64,000 nucleotides of DNA from Psococerastis gibbosa (taxonomy: Eukaryota; Arthropoda; Insecta; Psocodea; Psocidae), in assembly GCA_963971405.1 (NCBI GenBank), contig OZ020489.1, positions 8,494,001-8,558,000 of the forward strand, given 5' to 3'. A program made the translations under genes and the position numbers. Below are positions 33,006 through 44,579 of this stretch, one piece after another (position 1 is the first letter of the stretch; every line of letters begins with the position of its first letter). The notes under the pieces are model-generated. The model saw nothing but the letters and a program-made list of their open reading frames with translations. It was not told the origin of the DNA and searched no databases.

Positions 33006-33303
33006 TCAGTATAAAAAAGCTGCGACTCCGAGTTAGGCAGCAACAGCTTCGGAAGAACAAACGACTTCCTCTGCTTTCCTTGGTTGAAAAGCAGAAGATC
33101 CGGTGTGTAATTAGGCGTATGCGGCGACAAGATGGTAATTCTTCGGTCCGGCACGTGCAGGGTCGAAGCCCCAGGAGGCGGCAGAGACAGCTGCATCCGA
33201 CCACGTGACTCTTCGGCAGGCTCCGACCTGCCCAGGTTTCCCGCGAAAATATTGCGCCTTTTTTCGACGCTCAAATTCAAAAAATCCTGTTTTCTTCGCT
33301 CTG
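33006..33303 (-). CDS. Host gene exon 5 (298 nt), unknown protein
   Basis: The donor is ACTGA followed by GTAAGC. The acceptor is a tandem AAG/CAG pair after CCTTTTCCAATTTC, so the exon may start at 33,303 or 33,300 in the same frame. It opens with two bases, matching the single G left by exon 4, and leaves GA (phase 2). It reads ERRKQDFLNLSVEKRRNIFA, later MQLSLPPPGASTLHVPDRR, ITILSPHTPNYTPDLLLF and RKSFVLPKLLLPNSESQLF. It is GC-rich, open over all 98 codons and free of repeats. The family is not recognised. A phase-compatible next exon could be 29,684-29,770 (acceptor after a C run, 28 open codons), but that is weak. Confidence 0.6.
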
Positions 33304-33723
33304 CTTCTTTTTTGAAATTGGAAAAGGTGTGTTAGTAGGTTTGTTATAGGTTGTTGGTAAAGGGTTTTTATACCAATGTTAGCTTAAACAGTACCTACTA
33401 GCCTAGGACTTTTTCCGTTATCATCCCATACAGCTTTTCTCGGGGTTTTTACTTAATTTGTAAAGAAAAGCAGTATATTAGCCTATAGCGGAGCCATTTT
33501 ATAAAATGACCCCAATTATTCATATGATCACTCTAATATGACCACATCTATAGTGAATAAACAAGTTTAGATCGGATCTGCCGTTACTTACTTACAAACC
33601 TATAAGAATACTGTGCTTGGACTTTAATTCTTAGTTAGACCAATAGATAGAAATATATTGCAGCATTATATGGTATATAACTGCAATATATAGTGAATAA
33701 AGCGTTGCATTTATGCAATAAAG

Positions 33724-33945
33724 TAAGCTCACAGACATGTTCGGTTATAATATATATACAGGTATGTGTATAGCTGTGCTAAACTGTCTAGCAATGCAAA
33801 TCTTGTCGATAAGAATATACAGAGGATTTAGAGGACACTGCACTTGTCGGCCTTGTATTCCAGTGGTTAAGACAACGTCACGGACAGGCGTGGATGGTGG
33901 GTTCGAATCCCACCAAGTTCAGTTTCTTCTATGTCCGCTATTTTT
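33724..33945 (+). mobile_element. SINE A, in intron 4 of the host gene
   Basis: GTAAGCTCACAGACATGTTC, CACTGCACTTGTCGG, A box near TTCCAGTGGTTAAGAC and B box GGTTCGAATCCC. Its orientation is opposite to the gene. Confidence 0.6.
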
Positions 33946-34193
33946 TTTTTAATAGATAGAACCATACTTTTGTAAGCCTTTCTCATTATTTCATCGATTG
34001 CAGGGAAACCCGATCACAACTCATTTCATACATAATTTTTTACTAGGTCGTGAGACGCAAACAGTTACGATTAATAAATTAATAATCAGTAGGTACACAT
34101 TAATATGTCAGCATTCAACAAATAGAAAATTTCCGTACATTGACCGGACAGTGTAGACAGTTGCAGAAAATCATGGTGTATTCTTTAAAAGGA

Positions 34194-34547
34194 TGCTGAC
34201 CCCTGGATCAGCCTGAATCAGGTTGGTTTATATCTTTTACTTAAGTTAATTCTTAAATTTATAGAGATTTGGTCTACTCAATCGCTAGAGGACTATTTCA
34301 TACACCCTATTATAAGGGGTTGTTCATTTTTGTTGGTATTAATTTTCCTTGAATTCGATATTGGGTAAATTTCTTTCACTTATCGGTTTCACGGAAAACC
34401 CCCTAGACCAAAGCTAAATAAATTGTCGTAGTACTATGCATGAAATAGTCCTCTATCAATTGAGTAGACCAAATCTTTGTATCTTGAAGTATTAACTTAA
34501 ATAAAAAATATAGACCAACCTATTTTAGGGTGATTCAGGGGTGGCCA
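34194..34547. mobile_element. Foldback element, ~105-bp arms, intron 4
   Basis: The left arm (about 34,194-34,304) has CCCCTGGATCAG...GATTTGGTCTACTCAATC. The right arm (about 34,436-34,547) has the inverted GATTGAG-type TTGAGTAGACCAAATC and GATTCAGGGG. It relates to the arm fragment at 2,785-2,934. There is no coding capacity. Confidence 0.6.
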
Positions 34548-34559
34548 ATGTGTCCTCTT

Positions 34560-36240
34560 ATAAGCTTGAACTATGTTTACGTCAGAAATAGTTTTAGATT
34601 GACGCAACATGTACAATTTACGGCCTAAAAGCATTTCCGAATCATTTATAACTAAGAAAACTAAAAAGCTTTCTCCCTCCTACGGAGTTTGACCACTTTC
34701 TTGGAAAGTTATTTAATGTTAGCGTTCTAGACTTATGCGGACTATTCTGAACCTCGTTAGATTTTTTAGCATTGTAAGAAAAGAGGGTGTGCAACGTAGA
34801 GCATTGGCTCCCTAATTGTAAAATCTGATGCTTTAATTGAGTTTTTATTTTTTATTTTTAAATTTACTGGGGACCTTATTACGGATTTAATCTATTTAAA
34901 GAAGACTATTTTGCACGCCATATTTAAGGCATTTTTATTTTTAATTTTCGAATTAATTCAGAGAGCACTTAAATACCGTCCTACAATAATTGTATATTGT
35001 ATATAATTATGTATATATTGCATTAATGATTCAGATGTAAGCGTGTACAGACCTATTCTCACCTATTTTAATTTAAATGGGTTGCCTGTTTTACAAATTA
35101 CCCATATTTAATTTTAATTAACTATTTTTTTTCAATTTACTTGGCTATTAAACTTATGCGCTGCTAATTGAAAACATTCAATACAGAAATTCAATTCAAT
35201 AGTCAAATATTTGACTGTATGTCATAAAACGAAATTTGAGTAACATTTTTTTAAAGATATAATATAAACTTTAGTAGATTTATAGCAATTCGACAACACA
35301 ACAACACAAACTTTTATTAGATAGAAACAGAGTGAGAGAAATGTATGTTGGAGACAAGAATAGGTACAGGAAATAAATTAAGTGCTAAATGTGCTTATTC
35401 TAATAAAACTAAAGAAAGAAAGAAGAAAGAAGGACAATTGTCTTAATTTTCAATACGTAGGTTTATATTACAGAAATCGCAACAACACGGCGTTTCATTC
35501 CTTTAAATTCCTGGTCAATAAACAAGTAAATTAATGAAGTGCAAAATGCTATGTTTACTCTAATGAAAGTAAAGAAAGAAAGAAAATTGTCTTTAAATTC
35601 CTGGTCTGACTATACTCGCAGGATTATATAGGTACTAGCGGCGTAGCTCCAACGTTTTAACGTTACCAAGACATCATGCCGTTACTGGGCATTAGTTGAA
35701 GCTTTAATGCCCTTTTCAAACAATTTTCCAAAAAATCTGAGATTGATTGAACTCATGGATATATGGCAAATATTTGAATTTCCCGCAATAAAATCTCGTC
35801 AACATTACAAACGTGTCACCAGTCGAGGTGTTTATACGTCAATTGTTTTTGGGTGATTCTATATTTATTCTATATGTTTAATATTGTATACATTTAAAAC
35901 AATTAAATAGGCCTCCAAATACAGTAAACCGTATATGCGGTTCAAGGGAAAGTGTAAGCACTTGCTATGACATCGATAGTGTCAACTAACAAACATTATC
36001 GGAGTTTATTCGAATCTAAAAGGTTTACACATTCCCAATGCCTATAACAATCAGGTTAACGAACTTATTTGTTTATATTGAGTAATTTATGAAAAACACC
36101 ATCCTTTTTCAATAAAAAAAGACTTAACAAAAACAAATTTGTCAGTGCAGTGCAAGGAAATGGATAGAAACTCGGTCATCTCCCGTGAACAATTAGGATT
36201 TATTCGGGAGTAAATTGAACTTCCGAAGGTAATCCTCTTT
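34560..36240. other. Intron 4 interior, nothing further
   Basis: AT-rich, with short LINE-tail-like pieces near 35,405-35,450 and 35,580 (AAAGAAAG and ACAATTGTCTT). No further exon could be supported. Confidence 0.4.
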
Positions 36241-36245
36241 GTTAC

Positions 36246-36278
36246 CTGAGAGCTGATGGGGATTTTGCTGTTGCATAG
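36246..36278 (-). CDS. Host gene exon 4, 33-nt microexon
   Basis: The acceptor is CCTGTCGTTAATGCAG and the donor is CTCTCAG followed by GTAACA. The 33 nt open with two bases and close with one (phase 1 at both ends), so inclusion or skipping keeps the frame between exons 3 and 5. It encodes MQQQNPHQLS after a shared alanine codon. Small phase-symmetric exons like this are often tissue-regulated cassettes, but that is inference. The call depends on splice sites and phase, because 33 nt is too short for coding statistics. Confidence 0.45.
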
Positions 36279-36469
36279 CTGCATTAACGACAGGAAATTA
36301 GAAGGGTGCCCGAGGGATGCAACGAGAGAGGTAATTGGCTGCTGGATAATGTATTATAATGTATTCGTATTCAAAAACGCCGTGGCACTACAACCCACTG
36401 AGGATCTAGGTATGAGGATTCTCCTTCTTGGCTTCTGTTCTATTTGTCAGTGACCTACCCCTAACGACG

Positions 36470-36665
36470 AAGTACTGAGACGTGTACAGAAGCCATGTTA
36501 CTGCTGACGGTTAAGAAACGGAAACTAACACACTTTGGCCATGCTATGAGAAATGAAAAATATCGCCTTCTGCAGGTTATAATGCAAGGGATGTTAGAAG
36601 GACTGAGGGCTCCAGGCAGAAGATGAACGTCCTGGTTGAAAAACCTGAGGCAGTTGTTTCCCTTT
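36470..36665 (+). mobile_element. RTE-like LINE C-terminal fragment in intron 3
   Basis: Reads LLLTVKKRKLTHFGHAMRNE, KYRLLQVIMQGMLEGLRAPG, RR, a stop, then TSWLKNLR. This is the diagnostic KRRKLxxFGHxMRxxKYxLLQxIxQGKxEGxRxxGRRRxSWLxNLR tail. One stop interrupts an otherwise clean frame. It runs opposite to the host gene. Confidence 0.8.
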
Positions 36666-37804
36666 TCGAAGGAGTAGTCTCCAAGGTCAAAGTAGCCATG
36701 ATGAGTGCTTTAGATATCTTAGGTGGTTTTACTGAATCATATTCGATTATACTAGTAGTACACATATTATTCATGAGATGTTTGAGAAGTAATTCAAATT
36801 TTGATTTAAATGCTAGTTTAGGTGGTAGGTGTCATTAATTAGAAAAAGCAAGACCGGTATAAAATAATAATAAGCGTCTAATATTTTCGGGGCGTGACTT
36901 AAGACTAGAAAGTCTTTTACTGTCTAACCCACCCCCAAAAAACAATACAATTTCCAAAATATATAGTCAACCAAACAAAATACGCTTAACTTAAAAGGGC
37001 ATGGAGAAACATAGAAAATTCTACGAAGAATAATGGAATCCTCTTGTTTATGCCGTAAGAACAAAGATAGCATCAAGTAAAATACGAAGTTAAAATATTC
37101 AAACGCAAACAATCTCGAAAATATTGCTGTTGGCGTTGAAACTTCCCTAACCTCCAATGCAGAATTATTTAACGTCAGATTCTTTAAATTTTAAAATATT
37201 AATAGCGTTATTATCTCAGAGGGATTTCAGCGAAATCTAAGCAACGATTCACCGTATAAACTTTCATCACACCGTTTTTCCGAAGCGTCAACAATCATTT
37301 GCATACCAGAAGGTACTTCGTTATCAATGCTGATTTCATCATACTGAAGTACAGTCTCCACACATGATCTCTTTTAGAATTCTATATGGGAGAGATGGGA
37401 CCAAAAATACTTTTGATTCCTGGGGCCATATGCTTCAATGACTTAGTGACTTAAAGACGTGGTAGGTGACTCCAAAATGAATAAAAATTATATTATTGGC
37501 TGGAATTGAATGTTCAATATCTCCTTGTCTCCTGTATATAACTCTAATCTCTTTCTTATATAAATACACAAGGACCTCTATACATGTTTTTACAAACATT
37601 TAACATAGAGCAACCTAATTGGTTGGTCACAAGCATATTATGAAAATACATGAAATTTCGCTTTATTCCGTAATACAATGTAAAACAAATTGATCAATTC
37701 TATAGGTTGTTAATTTATTTTTATTTAGTTTATAATTTAAAATAGGCTAATAACTTTTTCCTTCCTTTGTGTGTACTTTTTATATCATAATTGAATGATA
37801 TTAA

Positions 37805-38177
37805 GAAGATATGCTACGTAGAAAATTGGCACCCCAAAATTAAACCATTTTCATTTTTTTTCATTAACTCAGCAAGTTATTAAAAATTTGGCTCATTTTA
37901 AGTTGTAGAATACTACTTCGCGCATCATATAATAGGGTATTTTTAATTTTCGGTGTTATAGTTTTTCTATAAATTCTATTTTACGTGAAATCTCAGTCCC
38001 CAATATTTTTTATTAAAGAACTAAGGTACCAAAAATTAAATATTTTCTATTTTATGATGCATGAAGTCTTCTACAACTTAAATAGGCTAAATCATTAATA
38101 ACTAGCTTTGTTGATTAAAAAAAAAAGTACATTTAAAAAACAAATTTTGGTGCCAATATTCTACATGGCATGGCCTC
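37805..38177. mobile_element. TTAA-flanked foldback element, intron 3
   Basis: TTAA flanks both ends (37,801-37,804 and 38,178-38,181). The arms run over 120 bp: GCTACGTAGAAAATTGGCACC pairs with the inverted GCCATGTAGAATATTGGCACC side, and TTAAGTTGTAGAA occurs in both. TTAA duplication is typical of piggyBac-type elements, but the ends (GAAGAT and GAGGCC) lack a CCC start. Confidence 0.55.
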
Positions 38178-38184
38178 TTAAAAG

Positions 38185-41100
38185 AAAACTCCATAAAAAA
38201 AAATATGTGCTCTTAACAAAAATCAGAAATAAATAACAATATGTATGTAGCCTAATATTGGTAACTACAATTTTGCTAGACCACTTTTTTTGTAACTTTC
38301 ATTTCTCCAACACCTCTCTTTCTCATCGAACTTAAATTACCATTTTTCTGACAGCTCTATAGAAGCTGATTAATCTGCTGTATTAGAATATTTAGATTGT
38401 CGTGTGAATAAATCATGGAAAAATTACAACACATTTCTGTATGAAGTCACAGCAGCACAACAGCTTATATTAGCCCTGACAAAAAAAAATCAATTTTGAG
38501 CTACAAACCCTCTTCTGCATGTCTACTTCTTCTGTCTTTTCCCTCGAAGGATTCATGGCGATGACCGACGGTAATTCTACGGACATCACAGGAAGACGCT
38601 GTTAGAAAGCTTGGACGACGGGCACTGATATGTCCTATGAAAAATTAATTGGAAGAACTGTATCAAGCTGTTTAATAATAGATCAATTTCTAGTCTGGGG
38701 ATATATTGAAGCGCTTAGAGACCAAGGGGTGCAAGTGACAATAATAAACATTCGAAATAATTGAGGCTAAAGTTTTTAACTCAAATGAAAATATATAGGT
38801 ATGTAACCCTTTTCCATGAATTCTAGCATTGACAAAATGACCGATGTCCCTGTTGGTTTATAGGATGAAGATCAGCTAGGGTAACACCATGGTGCATTTA
38901 AATCCAAACCGCAAGAAATGTCACTTGCACCTCTTTGCCTCTAGGCGCTTCAATTATAAAATGCAACGTTAAACGCTCTCAAAGGCATTAGAACAATCGT
39001 GAAATATCCCGCCAGTTAAAATTAATTTAAATGTAATGGTGAACGATATCGAATGCATTTGACAAATCGAAGAACAGCACAAAGGAGTTGATTAAATTAA
39101 TTAATTACCGAGGCGTTCCTGACTTTCATCCATTATGATACGTTAGTGTAAATACACATTACACTTTATCAGTGTAAGGTGGTCGTTTTTGTCCAACTAC
39201 ATACTGTATATGCCCATCTAATCACAGAAAGTAATTTAGTCTCTTGCTTAAAAGCCAAATTATACTGTATAAAATACCGTGCGAGTACATTAACAATAGG
39301 CAAAACTATGGGAGGGGAGGGGGCGAAGGAAGCGGTAGTCCCTAATGTGTTTTTAACGTACCCTCGATAATGTTTTTTTCTCTGTTAGATCTTACTATAC
39401 ATATAGCTTGTTTTTTACAACAAAAATGAAGAAATTCCCAAAAACCTTTCGAGTTAGTAGCCATTGGTGAATTCCCATCTTAATCACGGGGAAGATAGGT
39501 GGCCCCCAAAACCCCCGCAAAAAATAATCATGGCTGTCTGGTTTTTTATTCTTCATTATAAGGCAACAAATCAAGCATCACTGTTGAGATCAGTGAATGC
39601 AGTACAGGTTAATACTATTACAACACTACATTTCCCCTGTCGGAGAACTTCTCGTGATAAAACTGAAATACCGTATGTACAACAGCTTGTACGTCTCGGT
39701 GCCGTAAAAGTTATCAGTAAACTTTATTATACAGTATGGTAGCATATTTGAAAATTCAAAAGGTTTATGCGACTAATGACAAATCATAAAAGTGGAAAAT
39801 TAAAATTTTAAAATATGCAAAAAGTCGCAGGGAGAGGAAAATTCAGTTCAAGCCATCATTTTACAGCTTTGTCAATTTCCTTCTCTTAATTAAGGCACTG
39901 AAATGTTTTCCATGTTTGCGGAATTGAAAAAAACTTTGAATCAGCGAGCTCTGCAACAATAGTGCTCACTCAAGATTTAGCAATGGACTTTGTTGTAATT
40001 GCTAGAAATGTTTTTTTTTAGAGTTTTGGCAGATAAAGACAGTCTTATAATAAATATTTCTAAACAGTCTTATAATAAATATTTCTAAGTTATTATTGTG
40101 ACTTTATACGCTTTATTACAGTGACTTTATAATACAAAATAGGAAGTGTCTGATATAGCGATTGATTAATTAAAAGTGTATATATTTGTCCTAGCCGAGA
40201 CCCTCGGCGCTAAAATAAAAATGCATGACTTAAGTGAAAGGTAAATAGCCTCTCTAAATCATAGAATATGACTAGGCTGTAGGCTACATAACTTGAAGTA
40301 TAATGGGTTAACATTTTTCGGAATGGCAAAATCAATAATAGGATTTTCTCAGTGACCTACATTTATTTCTACCCTTTCTGCAGAGGATTTAGTCTGAGGA
40401 GTCTTCAAATCTCTAAATCCTCAGTTGAGAGAACTCCTTTTTCTTGTAAACTGCACGTCGCTTCCTGACGAATTCTCCGAAAATCAACTATCACTCAATG
40501 TCAGCAAGCATTGTTTTTGCTGAATCCTTTTTGGAGAATTCTGCTTGAGTGTGAATGTTTTTAACAGGGGGAAAGCGGAAATTAAAATTACAAAAGCCTT
40601 TCTTGGATGCGGGCTGAAATTATCTTGACAGGGAGTTTGAGTTTAACTAGATTGTACAATCGTCAAGTTTGGGTTTACTCAGGATGAAGTTGTGAACGTT
40701 TTGAAATTAAGATTAAAATAGTCTCTGCCAAAATAGAAAATGGAATAAGAAATAATGGAAGCTGAGAAAAAACATAATCTTCAACAAATAGGCATGGCAA
40801 TAAAGTTGCACTTGCAAGCCCCTAAGCGTTGACAATGATAACGGGCTCTTTGTTTTCAATTGTACCTTAATTAGGTCTACTTTTATCCATAAATTATTTT
40901 GCAACTCAGTGAATCCTTTTACGCATAATTAATAATATTTTGCTCAGCTTTGTACGGCATAGTTAAAGACACAACCGGTTTCGGTATATTTCGAACAGTT
41001 TGTGTGTTTTTTTTTGTAAGATTCGGGACGTCAGATAGGGGTTTCTGGTAAGGGTTGTTTTAGGAGGTAGTTTGATAAACTGCTGTCAGATGCGAACTGG

Positions 41101-41280
41101 CCAATGGGTTGCACAGGGGCCGTCTAAAACAGTTTGCCAATGGTTTGTGTTAGGGGGTAGTAGCCTAATTGGTGGTTAGGATGATATAGTACTAGTAATA
41201 TGATTTATTATTGTGTAGCAATGTCTATATATTTAAAGTTTAGTCATGAGCCTACTGCCGAGAAGACGGGGTAAGGTGTG
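38185..41280. other. Intron 3 interior, nothing recognised
   Basis: AT-rich, no repeats identified by eye and no phase-compatible exon found. It holds a small GAGGATTTAG/CTAAATCCTC inverted pair at 40,382-40,425. Confidence 0.4.
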
Positions 41281-41284
41281 AGTA

Positions 41285-41445
41285 GGAGATAGGTTACAAG
41301 ACAGATCGTGGGTTCGAATCCCACCAGGCCCAGATTTTTCTACATCCTCTAATTTCAGTTATAACGAGGAGGTTATCTCTTCAACCTAAGTTAGATTAAT
41401 ATCAGTATTATACAATATACCATATAATGCTACAACAGAGAGTGT
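41285..41445 (+). mobile_element. SINE A, truncated head, intron 3
   Basis: CGTGGGTTCGAATCCCACC (T-arm), CTACATCCTCTAATTTCAG and TATAACGAGGAGGTTATCTC, matching the body of 32,575-32,716. Confidence 0.6.
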
Positions 41446-41847
41446 ACTCAGGGTAGTACAGAAGAATGTGTTCTACTGTTAGACTGGTAATACAGCGAGC
41501 ACATAGAGAACCTGGATATTAGATGGCCATGGGTCAGTCTTGTATAGCCAATTCGTAGTCTAGTCGATAAGACTTCTTGTTTTAGTGTTCTTTACTTTAT
41601 GATGACGTAAAACTGAACATAGATATTATTATAAATATAACTGGTACTATGTCTGGATAAAAACGACCACCTTTGGGAAATGATTGATTTTATTGAGCCT
41701 AGGTCTGATAATTTAAAAAAAATAAGTCAACACAATACGGTGAGATTTTCCAAAAAAAAAAAAATACACACTCGAAGGACTCTTAAACATATGTAGCCCT
41801 ATTTAAAATCAATGAAATAATTGAGTTGTAGGCATTTATTTTTATAC

Positions 41848-42057
41848 CTGAAGGGGGCGAGACTCCGAAGGGCAGTGGGCTAGTTCTAAGGCTCTCCATG
41901 CTTTTGGAGTTGGGATTCGCCCCTGGGGCGGTGAGCCATTGTCTAGCCTCGGAGCCCACCTTCGAGAGGCGTCCATCGACTTCTTCCTCGCTCTTGGAGA
42001 GGCTAGTGCCCCGGGAAACGATCAGGTGCCGGTCACCGTACCGCGGCCGGCCACTTG
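41848..42057 (-). CDS. Host gene exon 3 (210 nt), unknown protein
   Basis: The acceptor has a branch-point-like TACTGAC and then TTTTTGGTATTTAG. The donor is CTTCAG followed by GTATAA. Two opening bases complete the alanine begun in exon 2, and one base is left over. It reads SGRPRYGDRHLIVSRGTSLS, KSEEEVDGRLSKVGSEARQW, LTAPGANPNSKSMESLRTSP and LPFGVSPPS, rich in Ser, basic and without hydrophobic segments. GC content is clearly higher than in the flanking introns. RYGDRHLIVSRGTSLSKSEE resembles YGRQLLVATRSGPLSKSAES of exon 1. The family is not recognised. Confidence 0.65.
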
Positions 42058-42489
42058 CTAAATACCAAAAATTGTCAGTAAGTATAAAGGGTCTACCCGG
42101 CTGGATTTGCCGGTCAATTGTTAAATACAAATAAAAGGCCGGTGAGTAAGGATTTACAAAGCCGGATTGGCTATATTGCATCGTTTTCTACCACATCATT
42201 TCTATCGCAAGTCGCAACTAAGGTAACCCAACAGAAATATGAAATGGGTACCTACTGCATGCACAGCATAGACACATACAACTAATAAGTTACGAATCTT
42301 GGCAATAATACGTAAAGTAATTCGTGAAAGTTACACTCCTGAAAATACCAGGGGAAATTACAAATGACCCTACAGTGTTTTTGCATGACATCAACATTAT
42401 TGCTTGGTATTGTAAGTTTTAAGCGAAATAAGGTTGTAACCAAATGCACCATGTTCTGTTTAATTCGCTGCCACGCCTACTCCAAATAG

Positions 42490-42850
42490 GTTCTAGTAAG
42501 GATCTACTGTCCTCAAAGTAGCTGAGCTTCTGAACAATGCCTTTATGGTGTCAGACGCGAAAATCCCTAATCTGTACCATCTATACCTCCTCGTGGTGGA
42601 GATGGAAGCGCGTAATTGCGACTGAACTGCCCGAGACCGAGACTGAAACCAAGCGGAAAACACAGTATTTTCTGTGCAGGGCACTCTTTTGTCCTGAAGT
42701 TAGGAAACTGGCCCTGAAGGCGGAGGAAGTCGATGAAGAGTCAACGGAGAAGAAAACGGGAAATCACAATTACAATTCCCTAGTATAGTCATCATGGCTA
42801 CAATTGTCATAATAGTCAATATTTGATAGAAGAGGCATTTGAAGAAGAAG
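42490..42850 (+). mobile_element. Decayed RTE-like LINE 3' end, intron 2
   Basis: The segment 42,645-42,745 matches minus-strand 10,975-11,055 (GTGCAGGGCACTCTTTTGTC shared). Near the end, ATIVIIVNI and EEAFEEEG resemble the IxMIANLR...ALKEEE terminus. A long open stretch here is therefore transposon-derived and not an exon. Confidence 0.45.
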
Positions 42851-42859
42851 GATCAACTC

Positions 42860-44360
42860 GAGTAATGTCAGGATTAGAATAAGAAGTCAGAAAGACGGCC
42901 ATACTCCAACTTTAAACCTGTATATATGTACACATTGTCCCCTCTTAACCATTATACTAATAAGAGATACCGTAGTATTAAAACAAAGGTGGAAATTTAT
43001 ATTCCATACTAGGACAATACTGAATTACCACTTGGGAAACAAGATTGAACAGGAAACCAGTGTTGTCAAGATGGAGATGGATTATAGAATTAGAAGATGA
43101 AGATAGCCTTTTGTTCCACAAGGCAGTAAGAGACATGTGAAGTACTTCGAGAATTAAGTTTAATATCTCTCAATAGGGGCTTAAAGCAAATTGTTATGCA
43201 GAGATGCATTAACAAACTCTATTCTAAGGTAAAATTTCCTCGTGATTATCACTGCGAACAAAACGTCATAACTCGTGACATTAAATTCAATATCGGCTTA
43301 AGTAGCATGGTGGTAGCGTGATTACTTGATTTTGCCCTAATGCGAGTCCCTACACAAAATGTAATTGGGGGCGCGTCGTAACTCAACACAACTACTTTAT
43401 AAGTTACTTAGTGAGACGATCATTCAGATTTATTCATTAAATTGTTTGTAGGCAATGAATCTCGTATTTAAAAAAATTACAGACCTATCGTCATAACTTT
43501 TAAATAACTAAAATAAAATAATTAAAAAAAGGTAAGACAACCACTAGAGGTCTTAGGAGTGTTGTCTTCAAACTATATTATATAAGAATATTAATTAAAA
43601 TATTACATCCCATAATGTACCGTACTAAGCATTTATATTTTAAAAATATTTTGTGTCTCCTGCATTTACAGTTTCAAGTGAAAAGTAGCCTTTTGCATAC
43701 ATGCTCCTCATATATACAGGTAGTGTAAAAAAATTAATAGGAAAGCAATGAATCAAACTCATCTCATTAGCATTAGGCTTATAGGAAGTATCGCGAACAT
43801 ACTAATTATTCATTAAAGCTCAGCCACCAGTAAGTGATTGCCCTCGTTAATATAAACCTGGTAAAACACATTTTATAATCAGCGAGCTTTATAATACCCT
43901 GCGAGAGTCAAAGGGTTTCGCAAAGTTGGCGGTTTCGCAAGCTTTAGAATCAGATCGCGTTTCATTTGGTAATGGAAATGATCGTACCAACTAGAGCTAT
44001 TACTTCAAATTCCTCAAGTTTAGCCGTAATCCTGGTGTTATTGAAGTCAAGGACGCGACGGGAAATATACGTTTATTCTTGGCTAAATTACTAATATAAC
44101 CTTTGTCCATGCCGTTTGAATGGAAAAGAAGTGTTTATAAACTGTCTTTACTGTTTTGATGTAAGATAGGAAACTAAATTCAACCAAGAAATGTGGGTCA
44201 TAGAATGATCCAACATACAGTTTCTATCAATAATTAATAGACTAACAAACATTTTTCTATATTATAGTAAGAATCAAAGAATTCGTGGCCAGCAGTAAAA
44301 CAGAACATGCGCCAACTACACACGAGTAAGTCAGCAATAAAAATAGAATTTCACGTAAAC
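42860..44360. other. Intron 2 interior, nothing recognised
   Basis: No exon or clear repeat. A short piece at 43,430-43,470 resembles the A/T-rich end of repeat F. Confidence 0.35.
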
Positions 44361-44364
44361 TAAC

Positions 44365-44576
44365 CTGTTAATGGAATGTTGACAATGCCGGCACTGCCCC
44401 TATTTTCCAAATCTAAACTAGAATGTATGCGGATATCAGGTGCAGGTTCTGAGTCACCGCGTAAGCAGCCCATATCACAAGGCAATATATCACCATTGGT
44501 CGATTCAACACTTAATGCAGGCACCAGAATTTTGGAGCCTGAAAGGCTATCTATTGAATCTGTGTAATCTCGATGG
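44365..44576 (-). CDS. Host gene exon 2 (212 nt), unknown protein
   Basis: The acceptor is TTAATTTTTCAG and the donor is AACAG followed by GTTAGT. One opening base completes the glycine left from exon 1, and one base remains. Of the three frames, the one predicted by exon 1 is open: HRDYTDSIDSLSGSKILVPA, LSVESTNGDILPCDMGCLRG, DSEPAPDIRIHSSLDLENRG, SAGIVNIPLT. The composition is acidic and Ser-rich. The agreement of frame with both neighbours is the strongest evidence for the gene. No domain is recognised. Confidence 0.65.
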
Positions 44577-44579
44577 CTG

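Noticed and set aside
37245-37395. Minus-strand open stretch (TVLQYDEISIDNEVPSGMQM and on) as an extra host exon
   Set aside because: It looks protein-like, but the available AG acceptors give phase 0 or 2, while exon 3 leaves phase 1. It could only fit with another unseen exon.
42537-42788. Plus-strand open frame with EEVDEESTEKK-like tail
   Set aside because: Its sequence matches the LINE remnant at 10,975-11,055, so it is transposon-derived and lies in an intron of the host gene.
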